Below are positions 1 through 8,581 of a stretch of DNA of 64,000 bases, piece by piece. The stretch is from Neopusillimonas aromaticivorans (lineage in GTDB: Bacteria; Pseudomonadota; Gammaproteobacteria; Burkholderiales; Burkholderiaceae_B), in the NCBI RefSeq assembly GCF_030344915.1, contig NZ_CP128233.1, forward strand, positions 124,001 to 188,000. Direction: 5' to 3'. The notes under the pieces are model-generated. The model was not told the DNA's origin. It worked only from the letters and a program-made list of their open reading frames with translations, and made no database searches. A program made the position numbers and the translations under genes. The number at the start of each line of letters is the position of its first letter. Position 1 is the stretch's first letter.

Positions 1-1
1 T

Positions 2-274
2 TACACTTCAAGACGCCCCCTCAATTATTCCGCAACAGGCCCGGATCGATGCCGAAACCCGTTTTCAAAAACCCTTGAACGCGCATTGGGCGGGCCCGAA
101 AACGTCATGTTGGCTTACCGAGCCTGGCAAACCGCAGAAGAAACCTCTGACATCGAACTGTCATACGAGCAAATCGCCCTGGTTAAAAAGTGGCTGGCTG
201 CTGCATCCAGGGCACGCAACGATGGGCTGCGCGACCTGGGGAAACCGAAGCATGGTTTGAGGTACGGGCCATAA
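2..274 (+). CDS. C-terminal fragment of an unrecognised protein (runs off the left edge)
   Basis: The frame is open from base 2 to a TAA at 272-274, giving about 90 residues with no upstream stop, so the gene probably begins before the window. The product is charged and probably soluble, with a helical stretch around residues 50-70 and the end GLRYGP. I do not recognise the family. It is followed after 10 bp by a convergent acetyltransferase gene. A TTG at 86 could be an internal start, but no ribosome binding site supports it. Coding status is only moderately likely. Confidence 0.35.
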   Translation, partial: YTSRRPLNYSATGPDRCRNPFSKTLERALGGPENVMLAYRAWQTAEETSDIELSYEQIALVKKWLAAASRARNDGLRDLGKPKHGLRYGP

Positions 275-284
275 AATAGGCGGC

Positions 285-839
285 TCACCAGCCTTGCCAG
301 GCCGCCGCCAGGCTGGCCACCATATACACAGCAGCATCACCGTAGGTCAGCAGGTTTTTGCGTTGTACAGGGTCAACAAGCACTACTTGCCGAAAACCCT
401 GTCGTTCCCAATAAGCCTGCGAACCTTGCACAGAGACCAGTGCAGCCTGCATGACGCCGCGTTCATGTGCTTGCGCGAACAAAAGCTGCAGCATATGACG
501 CGCAATACCTTTACCAGAATGTAATGGGTGCACACACATGTCATGTACATACAGAACATGCCCATCTTCTTCTGACAGGTCAAAATCACCATGCAAAGGG
601 GTCACTTTGCCCGGCACAGACCAATAAGCAACGGCATAGGCTTGCAAAGTCTTGCCATCAGCTCCTGTCAGACCCACTGAACACTGGTGTTCACTCGCCA
701 AACGACGGGTAAACACATCGGTGCTTTCAAGAAAACCATCGCCATAACACGCGATCTGCACGTGGTGCAGGCCAGACACATCGGCAGGAGTCAAACGATG
801 CAGCCGTAACGAAGAAGGCCGTGTATTTATCAAAGACAT
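285..839 (-). CDS. GNAT-family N-acetyltransferase
   Basis: The 184-residue protein has a GNAT fold. The acetyl-CoA-binding motif A lies at about residues 98-118 (HDMCVHPLHSGKGIARHML, with the Q/R-x-x-G-x-G/A type loop at 108-113). A YWERQGFR motif typical of the GNAT C-terminus follows at about 145. Such enzymes move an acetyl group from acetyl-CoA to an amine on a small molecule or protein; the substrate cannot be read from the sequence. It is monocistronic, divergent from the carbonic anhydrase gene, and 157 bp separate the two starts. No signal peptide, so cytoplasmic. Confidence 0.85.
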   Translation of the reverse strand: MSLINTRPSSLRLHRLTPADVSGLHHVQIACYGDGFLESTDVFTRRLASEHQCSVGLTGADGKTLQAYAVAYWSVPGKVTPLHGDFDLSEEDGHVLYVHDMCVHPLHSGKGIARHMLQLLFAQAHERGVMQAALVSVQGSQAYWERQGFRQVVLVDPVQRKNLLTYGDAAVYMVASLAAAWQGW

Positions 840-996
840 GGTTCATTTTATAACGCCCATAACTCTTTGTTACCAAAACCCTGCCCTCTTTCATCAATGA
901 TTACGTAACCTCTGTCTTGGGACAAACAGATCTGCCTGCACGACAACCGGCAAACATTTACCCCTTTTCCATAGTTGTCAATCACCGGAGAACGCC

Positions 997-1746
997 ATGC
1001 AACACACACCCGACTGCTGCCCCGACTCCCTGAAAAACAATGATCGACGCCATTGGCTTATGGCTGGTTTTGGTTTAAGTGTGGCCGCTGCGGCCGGTCT
1101 GTCTGTCATCCCGGCCACCGCAGCGGCCGTTTCATTGACACAGGCGCAGCGCGATGCCATGACACCCGACCAGGTCATCGACATGCTGCAGCAAGGCAAT
1201 GCCCGCTTTCGCAGCGGGAAAATGCAGTCTCATGATTTTCTTGCCCAGAAGCGGGCTACGGCCACAGGCCAGTACCCGGCGGCCGTGATTCTAAGCTGCA
1301 TCGACTCACGCGCCCCGGGCGAAATCATTTTTGATACCGGTATCGGCGATGCATTCGGTGCACGAATTGCCGGGAATATTGCCACCCCAGACCTGATTGG
1401 CAGCATGGAATTTGCATGTGCAGTCGCCGGGGCCAAACTGGTGTTGGTCCTGGGTCACACCGGTTGCGGTGCCATCGCAGGTGCCATCAATGGCGTAAAA
1501 CTCGGCAATTTGACCGGGCTGCTGCAACAAATCGAACCCGCAGTAAAGGCAACAACTTACGATGGCGAACGCACAGGCAGCAATCGCGCCTTCGTCGATG
1601 CCGTAGCGCGCCAAAACGTACAGTTAACCGTCAATGTCATTCGCCAGAACAGCGCCATATTGGCCGGGTTGGAAAAAGACGGCAAAATCAAGATGATCGG
1701 TGCCATGTACGACCTGTCGAATGGCGAAGTTGCATTTCTGCATTAA
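997..1746 (+). CDS. Exported beta-class carbonic anhydrase
   Basis: A 249-residue zinc enzyme interconverting CO2 and bicarbonate. The zinc ligands and catalytic dyad are visible: Cys101-x-Asp103-x-Arg105 (CIDSR), His154 and Cys157 (GHTGC). Unlike cytoplasmic relatives it begins with about 45 extra residues: a twin arginine (NDRRHWL, residues 15-21), a hydrophobic stretch at 22-42 and an Ala-rich cleavage region (ATAAA), which suggests Tat export to the periplasm. Export as a folded zinc protein fits Tat, although the motif is a loose match. A GGAGA ribosome binding site precedes the ATG. No operon partner. Confidence 0.9.
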   Translation: MQHTPDCCPDSLKNNDRRHWLMAGFGLSVAAAAGLSVIPATAAAVSLTQAQRDAMTPDQVIDMLQQGNARFRSGKMQSHDFLAQKRATATGQYPAAVILSCIDSRAPGEIIFDTGIGDAFGARIAGNIATPDLIGSMEFACAVAGAKLVLVLGHTGCGAIAGAINGVKLGNLTGLLQQIEPAVKATTYDGERTGSNRAFVDAVARQNVQLTVNVIRQNSAILAGLEKDGKIKMIGAMYDLSNGEVAFLH

Positions 1747-1914
1747 ATGTACAACGGCACCTGCTTTCAGGGCTTTACCGTGGTTCCCATCCTTGCCCGG
1801 GTAAAAATTCGCTGTTAGTCTGGCATTCCAGCCGCCTTTCAACAAGGTGCCTGAGCCATCCTCGCGTTTGCTCGTCCCGCAAACGGAAAATGACTGACAA
1901 AAACGGGAAAACCC

Positions 1915-2265
1915 ATGAAACGCGTTATTTCTACCCTTCTTCTTGGTCTTATCGTCGGGCTTCCTGCCGCGACTAACGCCGGTGACAGGTACAGTGACGT
2001 CGTCGAGTGGGTGCCCTGGCAAGGACGGCTGCCACGCAACGCTATCCGGGGCGGTATTGACCAGGACGGCAGGGTTCCGCTGTATATCTGTCGGGCGCAT
2101 CATATCAATGGCATCCACCCAGGCAAACTGCTTAGCGGAAAATGCAATATTGGCTGGGGTGGCGGCGAAGTTGTCTTGCACCACTTCGAAGTACTGGTAT
2201 CAACCGAGCGATACTACCGTCACCGGGATCGCGACCGCTATTACGACGATGACCGACGACGATAA
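1915..2265 (+). CDS. Small secreted DM9 / DUF3421-type protein
   Basis: A 116-residue protein with a cleavable signal peptide (about residues 1-22, ending ATNAG). The mature part has the DM9/DUF3421 pattern: W..WQG.LP.NAI.GG.D.DG...Y.CRA at about 32-63, then a PGK element, a Cys in CNIGWGGGE and a terminal FEVL element. The last 20 residues are almost all Arg, Asp and Tyr, an unusual charged tail. DM9 proteins are poorly understood; some eukaryotic members bind glycans. Role here unknown; periplasmic or secreted by inference. Convergent with the VCBS protein gene and sharing its terminator. Confidence 0.7.
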   Translation: MKRVISTLLLGLIVGLPAATNAGDRYSDVVEWVPWQGRLPRNAIRGGIDQDGRVPLYICRAHHINGIHPGKLLSGKCNIGWGGGEVVLHHFEVLVSTERYYRHRDRDRYYDDDRRR

Positions 2266-2313
2266 GTTCGCATATTCGGCCCAATATCGCATGGGCGACG
2301 ATCTGATTACAGT

Positions 2314-2346
2314 AAAAAAACAGGGTGAAACTTTTCACCCTGTTTT
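2314..2346. terminator. Bidirectional rho-independent terminator
   Basis: A perfect stem (CAGGGTGAAA at 2321-2330 with its complement at 2333-2342) is flanked by A7 on the left and TTTT on the right. It can therefore end transcription of both the DM9 gene and the convergent VCBS gene. Confidence 0.85.
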
Positions 2347-2366
2347 GACTTCACATGCAGTACAAC

Positions 2367-3488
2367 TTAATTCGCAGACCCTTCAATTTGATCTTGAGTC
2401 AGACCCATATAACCAGAAAGAACGATTTCTACCGTTTCTAAACCGCCGTTATTGTTGCCATTACCATTGCCATTGCTGCTGACACCTTTGCTGAACTGTA
2501 CAAGCAATGCGCTTGAGTCGGCCTGACCATCGCCATTGGTGTCTACCACATAAACATCGCCCGTCTGCTTGACGCCAGCAAGCTTGAGCTTGTCATTGCC
2601 ATCGAAGCCCTGAAGTACCTTCCGATCATTAACAAAATCAAGCCCATGATTGACCACAAACGTGGTTACAGCACCAAAATCAGGCTGCGTAACATCTGGC
2701 TGCTCATCGGCCCCGACCAAAAGAAACTTGATGATTTCGGTATTCGACACAGCGCCATGCTCATCATGAACCTGAACCGCAAATTCGACCGGAACCTGCT
2801 CTGAAGCCACCAATTTATCAAGCGCTTCTGGATTGACGGTGAAGGTATAGTCACCCGTGACCGGGTTCAACCTCAGGGTTCCATAAGCAGTCGTTATTGA
2901 AATTGTACCGTCGGCCTGAGGAGCAACATCTGCAGCATCAGCAAAGCCAAAGGTCAGAACAGCACCGTTATCAACATCGCTTGCCTCAAGTCGACCATCG
3001 TATGAACGAGATGACTCGGGGTTGGGCGTATCGTTGATGACCAAAGGCGCCTCAGGCAAGACCGCAAGCGTCGGCGCGTCGTTCAAACCGATAATTTCAA
3101 CCGTAGCTGTCGCAATGCTGAGTGCACCGTTGCCCATGCGGATGACATAGTCAAATGCATCAACAGCGACTTCACCTTGAGCAAGGCTCTGATGATTGAC
3201 AGAAGAAATGTCATAGCGAACAACGCCGTTGTCAAAACTGACAACTGCACCAGAACTTAACGTTACGCTACTTAAAACCGGCACCTGCGAACTGCTGGAC
3301 GTAATACCTTGTACCACTGAGTAAAGCTTGGCTGAGCCAGGATCATTGGCCAAAACATCAAGCGTCACAACGGCCTGATCTTCATTAATCGCCGATGCAA
3401 GATATTCGTTTTTAGCCGCACCAGTCTGAAAAGCGATCTTCTCAGTTGTGGGGGTTTTATCGGCAACGGGTTTGCTGTTTTTTGACAT
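2367..3488 (-). CDS. VCBS/cadherin-like repeat surface or secreted protein
   Basis: A 373-residue acidic protein without a classical signal peptide. Residues about 34-140 form a bacterial cadherin-like unit (NEDQAVVTLDVLANDPGS) ending in GLNDAP. Residues about 140-270 are a VCBS repeat (SYDGRLEASDVDNGAVLTFG, then GTLRLNPVTGDYTFTVN). A calcium-type DTNGDGQAD loop lies near 323 and an NGNGNGNNNGG linker near 345. Absence of a Sec signal, Asp/Gly-rich calcium loops and a short C-terminal unit fit type I secretion of a small adhesin, but no transporter genes are nearby. The start is supported by CAGGAG upstream. A probable c-di-GMP riboswitch leader precedes it, which supports a biofilm or adhesion role. 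Confidence 0.75.
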   Translation of the reverse strand: MSKNSKPVADKTPTTEKIAFQTGAAKNEYLASAINEDQAVVTLDVLANDPGSAKLYSVVQGITSSSSQVPVLSSVTLSSGAVVSFDNGVVRYDISSVNHQSLAQGEVAVDAFDYVIRMGNGALSIATATVEIIGLNDAPTLAVLPEAPLVINDTPNPESSRSYDGRLEASDVDNGAVLTFGFADAADVAPQADGTISITTAYGTLRLNPVTGDYTFTVNPEALDKLVASEQVPVEFAVQVHDEHGAVSNTEIIKFLLVGADEQPDVTQPDFGAVTTFVVNHGLDFVNDRKVLQGFDGNDKLKLAGVKQTGDVYVVDTNGDGQADSSALLVQFSKGVSSNGNGNGNNNGGLETVEIVLSGYMGLTQDQIEGSAN

Positions 3489-3512
3489 GAACTACTCCTG
3501 TGAGCAGAAAAT

Positions 3513-3539
3513 AAAAATAGCCGGTGCTGCTGGCTATTT
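3513..3539 (-). terminator. Leader terminator downstream of the putative riboswitch
   Basis: In the 5' leader of the VCBS gene, minus strand, AAATAGCC (3539-3532) pairs with GGCTATTT (3522-3515) across a 9-nt loop, and a T-rich run follows. Its position between aptamer and start codon is that of an expression-platform terminator. Confidence 0.6.
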
Positions 3540-3612
3540 GACCTAGCAACCCGGCTATCTTCATGAGACCCGTGGCTTTCCGACCCTGCATCGCTGCAGG
3601 TTTGGCGAAAAA
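3540..3612 (-). promoter_or_regulatory. Probable cyclic-di-GMP-I (GEMM-I) riboswitch aptamer
   Basis: Read on the minus strand, the leader shows the GEMM-I landmarks in order: GCCAAACC, a hairpin TGCA-GCGA-TGCA with a GNRA tetraloop, GGGTCGGAAAGCC at the central junction, CACGGG, then a short loop and ATAGCCGGGTTGC closing the second helix and P1. This matches the conserved skeleton of class I c-di-GMP aptamers by eye. The usual ACGCAAAGC junction reads TCGGAAAGC here, so one or two conserved positions differ. It lies about 50-120 nt upstream of the VCBS start, with a terminator hairpin between. A covariance-model scan would settle it. Confidence 0.68.
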
Positions 3613-3761
3613 CTTTATGAATGAATTTTACGTTACGTTGTTTTTAAAAACCAGATTTTTGTTATCGACGTTGTACCTTTACACAAGGAAGACAGACTGT
3701 ATATATGCTCCCCAAAACTGTTGCATGAAGAACCTCGATCACGCAACCACATACAAATGAT

Positions 3762-4041
3762 CGTGCACCGGCCCCAAAATACACACTGGACAAAACAAAC
3801 AAAGCGTTGCGGGACGCCAGCGGCAGGTTTTGCAAACTGACTCACAGCGAATTCGTGATATTGCTGATTCTGGCGCTGGAGCCTGGACGACGGGTTAGCG
3901 GTACTGACCAGCCGCTTGCGCGCCACATGCAAAAAACACTTTGGCACAGTAAACGTGATCAAGGCTGAGCGCAGCGTGGGTTATTGCCTGATGCTGCCTA
4001 ATGCGCTAACCGACTGGGCAAACACCCAACACCCAGCCTAG
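3762..4041 (+). pseudogene. Decayed DNA-binding domain of an OmpR/PhoB-type response regulator
   Basis: This 669-bp gap between the VCBS and carrier-protein genes holds a remnant. In the frame beginning near 3762 one reads a winged-helix opening: YTLDKTNKALRDASG, then LTHSEFVILLILALEPGRRVS, the alpha-2/alpha-3 region of Trans_reg_C domains. That frame stops at 3966-3968. In another frame, near 3943-4041, the terminal hairpin appears as IKAERSVGYCLMLP, matching the usual RSVGY wing, followed by TAG. The receiver domain is missing and the middle of the winged helix is shortened and out of frame, so this is a relic rather than a single sequencing slip. Confidence 0.45.
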
Positions 4042-4061
4042 TGAAATCCCTAGCCGAAACT

Positions 4062-4082
4062 GTCATCATCCCGACAGATGAC
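4062..4082. promoter_or_regulatory. Inverted repeat upstream of the carboxylase operon
   Basis: GTCATC (4062-4067) and GATGAC (4077-4082) are separated by 9 bp and lie about 75 bp before the first gene of the operon. It could be an operator, perhaps for the operon's own Crp/Fnr-type regulator, but the half-sites are not the usual TGTGA or TTGAT. Speculative. Confidence 0.25.
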
Positions 4083-4157
4083 GGCAGCCACCCTGTCTAC
4101 ACTGCGTTCATAACACTACAGAACATATTCCAACCACTGGAGAGACAAGGGTAGCCC

Positions 4158-4739
4158 ATGGATATTGATCTTGCCGAACTGGCGTCTTTGGTGACGCTGC
4201 TGAAAGAGGCGGATTTCACCGAATTTCGCTATGACAAAGGAGACACCCACATTGTTGTGCGTCGTGGCCCGTTAGACATGGCGATCGCCCACGCAGCAAC
4301 GTTACCTGCGGTCGTAGCGGCACACGGGAACGCGGCACCTGCCGTACATACCGCAACAACAACCGGCACCACTGCAGCGGCGACCACTCAAAACGTCGCC
4401 CCTCCTGCAGCGGCAGCATCCACAACAACCTACGCCACACCAACCTCACGTCCTGGAAAGACGGCCGTCAGCCGTGAGCCAGTTCCCGGGGCACACGTCG
4501 TGACCGCCCCCATGCTGGGCACGTTCTATGCGGCACCCAAACCGGGCGAGCCGGCTTTCGTGGCCGTCGGTGATGTCGTTGGCTCCGACGCCGTCGTCTG
4601 CATCGTCGAAGTGATGAAGCTGATGAACTCGGTCCACGCTGACATCAGCGGCACGATTGTGGCCATTCATGCCGAAAACGGCGAGCTGGTTGAATTCGGC
4701 CAACCCCTGTTCAGTATTCAAGCCTCGAGCGCATCATGA
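4158..4739 (+). CDS. Biotin carboxyl carrier protein (AccB-type)
   Basis: A 193-residue carrier that swings carboxybiotin between carboxylase active sites. The N-terminal 37 residues (DIDLAELASLVTLLKEADF) are those of acetyl-CoA-carboxylase-type AccB. An Ala/Thr/Pro-rich linker spans about 45-105, and the biotinyl domain about 112-190 has the attachment motif VEVMKLMN with biotinyl-Lys154. It opens an operon and overlaps the biotin carboxylase gene by ATGA. Its AccB-type N-terminus contrasts with the pyruvate-carboxylase-type carboxyltransferase two genes on, so it is probably a dedicated paralogue, not the housekeeping AccB. Confidence 0.92.
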   Translation: MDIDLAELASLVTLLKEADFTEFRYDKGDTHIVVRRGPLDMAIAHAATLPAVVAAHGNAAPAVHTATTTGTTAAATTQNVAPPAAAASTTTYATPTSRPGKTAVSREPVPGAHVVTAPMLGTFYAAPKPGEPAFVAVGDVVGSDAVVCIVEVMKLMNSVHADISGTIVAIHAENGELVEFGQPLFSIQASSAS

Positions 4740-6102
4740 CGACCTTGCCCCGCAAAGTCTTTGTCGCCAATCGTGGCGAGATTGCACTGCGCATCATCGA
4801 AGCCTGTGATCGACTGGGTATCGATACGGTGCTGGGCGTCTCCGCCTTCGACAAACACTCGCTACCCGCACGACGGGCCGGTCAAACCGTTGTGCTGGGC
4901 CCCTCTCACGCCTCGGAAAGCTACCTGAACATCGACGCTGTCATTCACGCCGCCGTCAGCACGGGTTGCACGGCACTTCACCCGGGTTACGGCTTTTTGT
5001 CCGAACGGGTTGCCCTGGCCAATGCCTGCGCCGCAAACAACCTGATCTTCATCGGCCCCCGGCCTGAGCATCTTGAAATTCTGGGTGACAAACTCAGTGC
5101 ACGACAGGTTGCACAAGCGGCGGGCGTCCCGGTTTCACCGGGTGGGCCGACCACCTCTGGCGCAGAGGCTCTGGCGCTGGCCGAACAGATCGGTTATCCG
5201 GTGCTGGTCAAGGCGGCCTTCGGGGGTGGCGGACGCGGCATGAAGCTGGTGCACACTGCCAGTGATCTGGTTGCCGCCTGGGAACTGGCCGCCGCTGAGG
5301 CCCAGGCCGCCTTTGGCGACGGCACCGTCTTTGTCGAACGCTTCGTGGCGGATGCAAAACACGTTGAAGTGCAGATTCTGGGTGACCAGCATGGCCATCA
5401 CATCCATCTGGCAGAACGTGAATGCTCGGTGCAATACCGCTATCAAAAGATGCTGGAGGAAGCCCCTGCACAGCCCTGGCGCCATCGGCGCGGGAAGCGC
5501 TGCACGGCTATGCCCTGAGCCTGGCCAGGCAGATCAACTACGTGAGCCTGGGTACCATCGAATTTTTATACGACGTGCAGCGCGACGCCTGGTGTTTTCT
5601 GGAAGTGAACCCGCGCGTTCAGGTCGAGCATCCGGTCACCGAGTCCGTGACGGGTGTGGATCTGGTTCGCGAGCAGATCCTGGTGGCGTTTGGTGAACCA
5701 CTGTCGCTGCGGCAAGAAGACATTCGGGTCGATGGCCATGCCATTGAACTGCGCCTGACCGCACAAGATGCCCGACGGGGGCTGACGCCCTCACCCGGCA
5801 CACTGACACGCTGGCGACCGGCCCCGCTGGGCGGCGTGCGACTGGACACCCATCTGTACGAAAACTACCGGTTCCCACCCCATTACGATGCGCTGATGGC
5901 CAAGATCATTGCCTGGGGCCCGGATCGCGAATCGGCCCTTCAACGGCTGACGCTGGCACTCAACCGGCTGGATATCGAGGGGCCACGCACCAACCTGCCC
6001 CTGCTGCAACGACTGGTCACTGCGCCAGACGTTATTGACAACCGCGTGACCACACGGTGGCTGGAAGATGCCCTGCCACGGCTTATGGAAGACCCCTCAT
6101 GA
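4736..6102 (+). CDS. Biotin carboxylase (AccC-type), one apparent single-base deletion
   Basis: ATP-grasp enzyme carboxylating biotin on the carrier with ATP and bicarbonate. Visible parts: the N-terminal domain from FVANRGEIALRII, HPGYGFLSE, the glycine-rich ATP loop FGGGGRGMKLV (about 163-174), ERECSVQ, and the catalytic EVNPRVQVEHPVTE block after the break. The frame slips near 5470; adding one C to GCAC restores EEAPAPALAPSAREAL and joins both halves into about 455 residues, family-normal. The gene overlaps both neighbours by ATGA, indicating tight translational coupling. The break is read as sequence error because both halves are well conserved. Confidence 0.88.
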
Positions 6103-7558
6103 CTGACGTCCGATTGATTGATGTAAGCCTGCGCGACGGCAACCAGAGCATCTGGGGTGCTGTTGGCGTTCGTACCGGTACTATTGAACGGGTGGCCCCC
6201 ACATCAATGCCGCGCGTTACTATGCGGCCGAGGCCGCCACCAGTACCATGTTTGCCACAGCCGTGCGCTACCATCGTGAAGACCCGTGGGATCGCCTGGA
6301 TGCCCTGCGCAAGGCCATGCCCGATACCACCCTGGGTTTTCTGACAACCGGCAAGCGCTTCATCACTTTTTCGCGCACGCCGCCCAATCTGTTCAAACTG
6401 GCCTTCGAGCTGCTGCGCCGTCATGGTGTGACGCGCATGTGGGTCGTTGACCCCATGCACGATATGGAGGCGGCCATGTCGACAGCCCGGCTGGCAAAAG
6501 AAGCGGGCTTCGAGGAAGTGATTGGCGGGCTGTGCTACACCATCAGCCCGGTGCATACCGACACGTATTTCACCGAAAAAATTGCCCAGTTCGACAACTG
6601 CGATGCGATTGATTCAATTTACATCAAAGACCCGGCCGGGCTGCTGACCCCCGAGCGGCTGAATACCCTGGTACCCAGCCTGCGCAGCGGGCTTAAAAAC
6701 AAGGTCATTGATGAACTGCACACCCACTGCAACACAGGCCTGGCCCCGCTGACGCTGCTGGCCGGCGCCGACCTGGGCTTGCGTCACCTGCACTGCGCCC
6801 TGCCGCCGCTTGCCGAAGGGGCCTCGCACGCCTCGGCGCTGCAACTGGTGAACAATCTGAAAGCCCGTGGCCACTCGGTTGATGTTGATAGTGACGCCAT
6901 GCAACGCGCTTCTGACGCACTGATGCGGGAGGCCAGGCTGCGTAACCTGCCCGAAGGCAAGCCCCTGATGTACGACGAAGCCTACTACCGCCACACCCTG
7001 CCGGGCGGGGTGCTCAGCACAACCGCACGCCAGCTGCGCGAAATGGGTAAAGAACACCTGATGCCCGCTGTTGTTGACGAATCACTTCAAGTTCGGGCAG
7101 ATTTGGGCTGGCCGATTGTGGTAACCCCGTTTGCTCAATACATCGTGACGCAAGCGGCCCTGAACGTGATGGCCGGTGAGCGTTACCTGCGCATCAGCGA
7201 CGAAGTGGTCGACATGCTGCTGGGTGACTGGGGGCCCATGCCGGGGCCTGTCAACCCCGAATTGCTGGATCGTGTCCACAACCTGCCACGCGCGCGACAA
7301 CGAGCAGACCGACCCGAACCGGAAGTGCCGTCCCTGGACGAACTGCGACGCCGTTTTGGAGGCACGCTCAGCGATGAAGACCTGCTGATGCGCGCGGTCA
7401 TGCCCACCGAACAAATGGACGCCATGATCACCGAACGCGACAGCCGGCGGCGTGCGCGCGCCAGTGGCGCTGACCTCGGTCTGCGCGAACTGGCCGCCGC
7501 ATTAAGCGACCCCAGCGCCCCTTGTCGATCCGTGTTACGCAGGGTGATGCCACCCTGA
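6099..7558 (+). CDS. Biotin-dependent carboxyltransferase, pyruvate carboxylase B / oxaloacetate decarboxylase alpha-like; one apparent deletion
   Basis: About 486 residues of a DRE-TIM barrel carboxyltransferase plus the PYC/OADA conserved domain (GDWGPMPGPVNPELLDRV, then SDEDLLMRAVMP). A lysine equivalent to the carbamylated one is at about 177 (YIKDPAGLL) and the metal-binding His-x-His is in DELHTHCNTG. The entrance motif reads LRDGNQSIW, not the RDAHQS of pyruvate carboxylases, so the acceptor may not be pyruvate. There is no C-terminal biotinyl domain, so it must use the separate carrier two genes upstream. One C is missing at about 6196-6200; restoring it gives VAPHINAARYYAAEAATSTMF. 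Confidence 0.82.
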
Positions 7559-7605
7559 CCCTGACCGGAAAACAAACCTCTGCCACCTGACCAGAACCGA
7601 CACTC

Positions 7606-8507
7606 ATGAATGCACCTGCACCCTTCCCTTACCTGAACTCACTGTACGAAAAACGTGATGCCCAGGCCATTCTGACCGATCTGGCCCACGCCAATGGCTG
7701 GATGCTTGATGTGGATGGCTGCCTGGTCAAAACCAGCAAGGCCGGCGGTGCCGGCGGCAAGGCCATTGAAGGGGCCGCCCAATTGCTTGACTGGTTGCGC
7801 CGCAACGAACGCGATTTTGTGATCTGTACCAATGCGTCGCAGCGCACCGTCGCAACCTACGCAGCTCATCTGCGCGACATCGGACTGGACATTGCCGATC
7901 ACGAAATGATGACCGCCGCCACAGCCGCCGGCGACACCATTGCCCGTGCCCAACCGGGCGCACGGGTGCTGGTGGTCGGCGACGAAGGCATGATCGAAGC
8001 CGTACGCAGTTCCGGGCTGGAGGCCGTTCCCCCTGACACCACCAATGCCGACGCCGTCGTGGTCGGTGCCGCCGACAATTACACCTCGGCCAATCTGAAT
8101 GCTGCCTGCCTGAGCATCACCGACCATGGCGCCCCCTGTACACCTCGGTCGCCTCGCCGTGGTTTCATGGCGGGGTCAAACGCAGCATTGCCGTGTCATC
8201 GGCCATTGCCCGGGCCATTGCCTCGGTGACAGGCGTATCACCCATTGTCTGCGGCAAGCCCTCAAGAGAGCTGGGAGCAAGCCTTCGCACTCGCCTGGGC
8301 GGCGGTAATGGCCGCGTGGTCATTGTGGGCGATGCCACCCAGGCCGAAATGGTACTGGCGCGCGGCATGGACGCCATGAGCGTGCTGGTGCTCAGCGGCG
8401 CCACACACGCCGACGACTTGCCCGGTTTACCGCCAGACCAGCAACCCCACTGGGTGGCCCAGGATGTGGGTGAACTGGTCGACCAGTTGCGACCCATCAT
8501 TCCCTGA
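7606..8507 (+). CDS. HAD-superfamily class IIA phosphatase (NagD / 4-nitrophenylphosphatase-like); one apparent deletion
   Basis: About 300 residues. HAD motif I is LDVDGCLV with nucleophile Asp35 and Asp37, motif II is ICTNAS, motif III the Lys of VCGKPS, and motif IV VVIVGDATQAEM, where the usual second acid is replaced by Thr. The cap lies between motifs II and III, as in NagD-type enzymes. The frame slips at about 8135-8140; one added C gives DHGAPLYTSVASPWFHGGVKR. It sits between the carboxyltransferase and the phosphotransferase genes, so it could hydrolyse a phosphorylated pathway intermediate or salvage a dead-end phosphate ester. That role is inference from context. Confidence 0.8.
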
Positions 8508-8581
8508 CCACCTGCACCACCATAAACAACCCCAGATCGCGCCACATCCAGAGCACGACACGTCCAACAGGAGACAACCGC

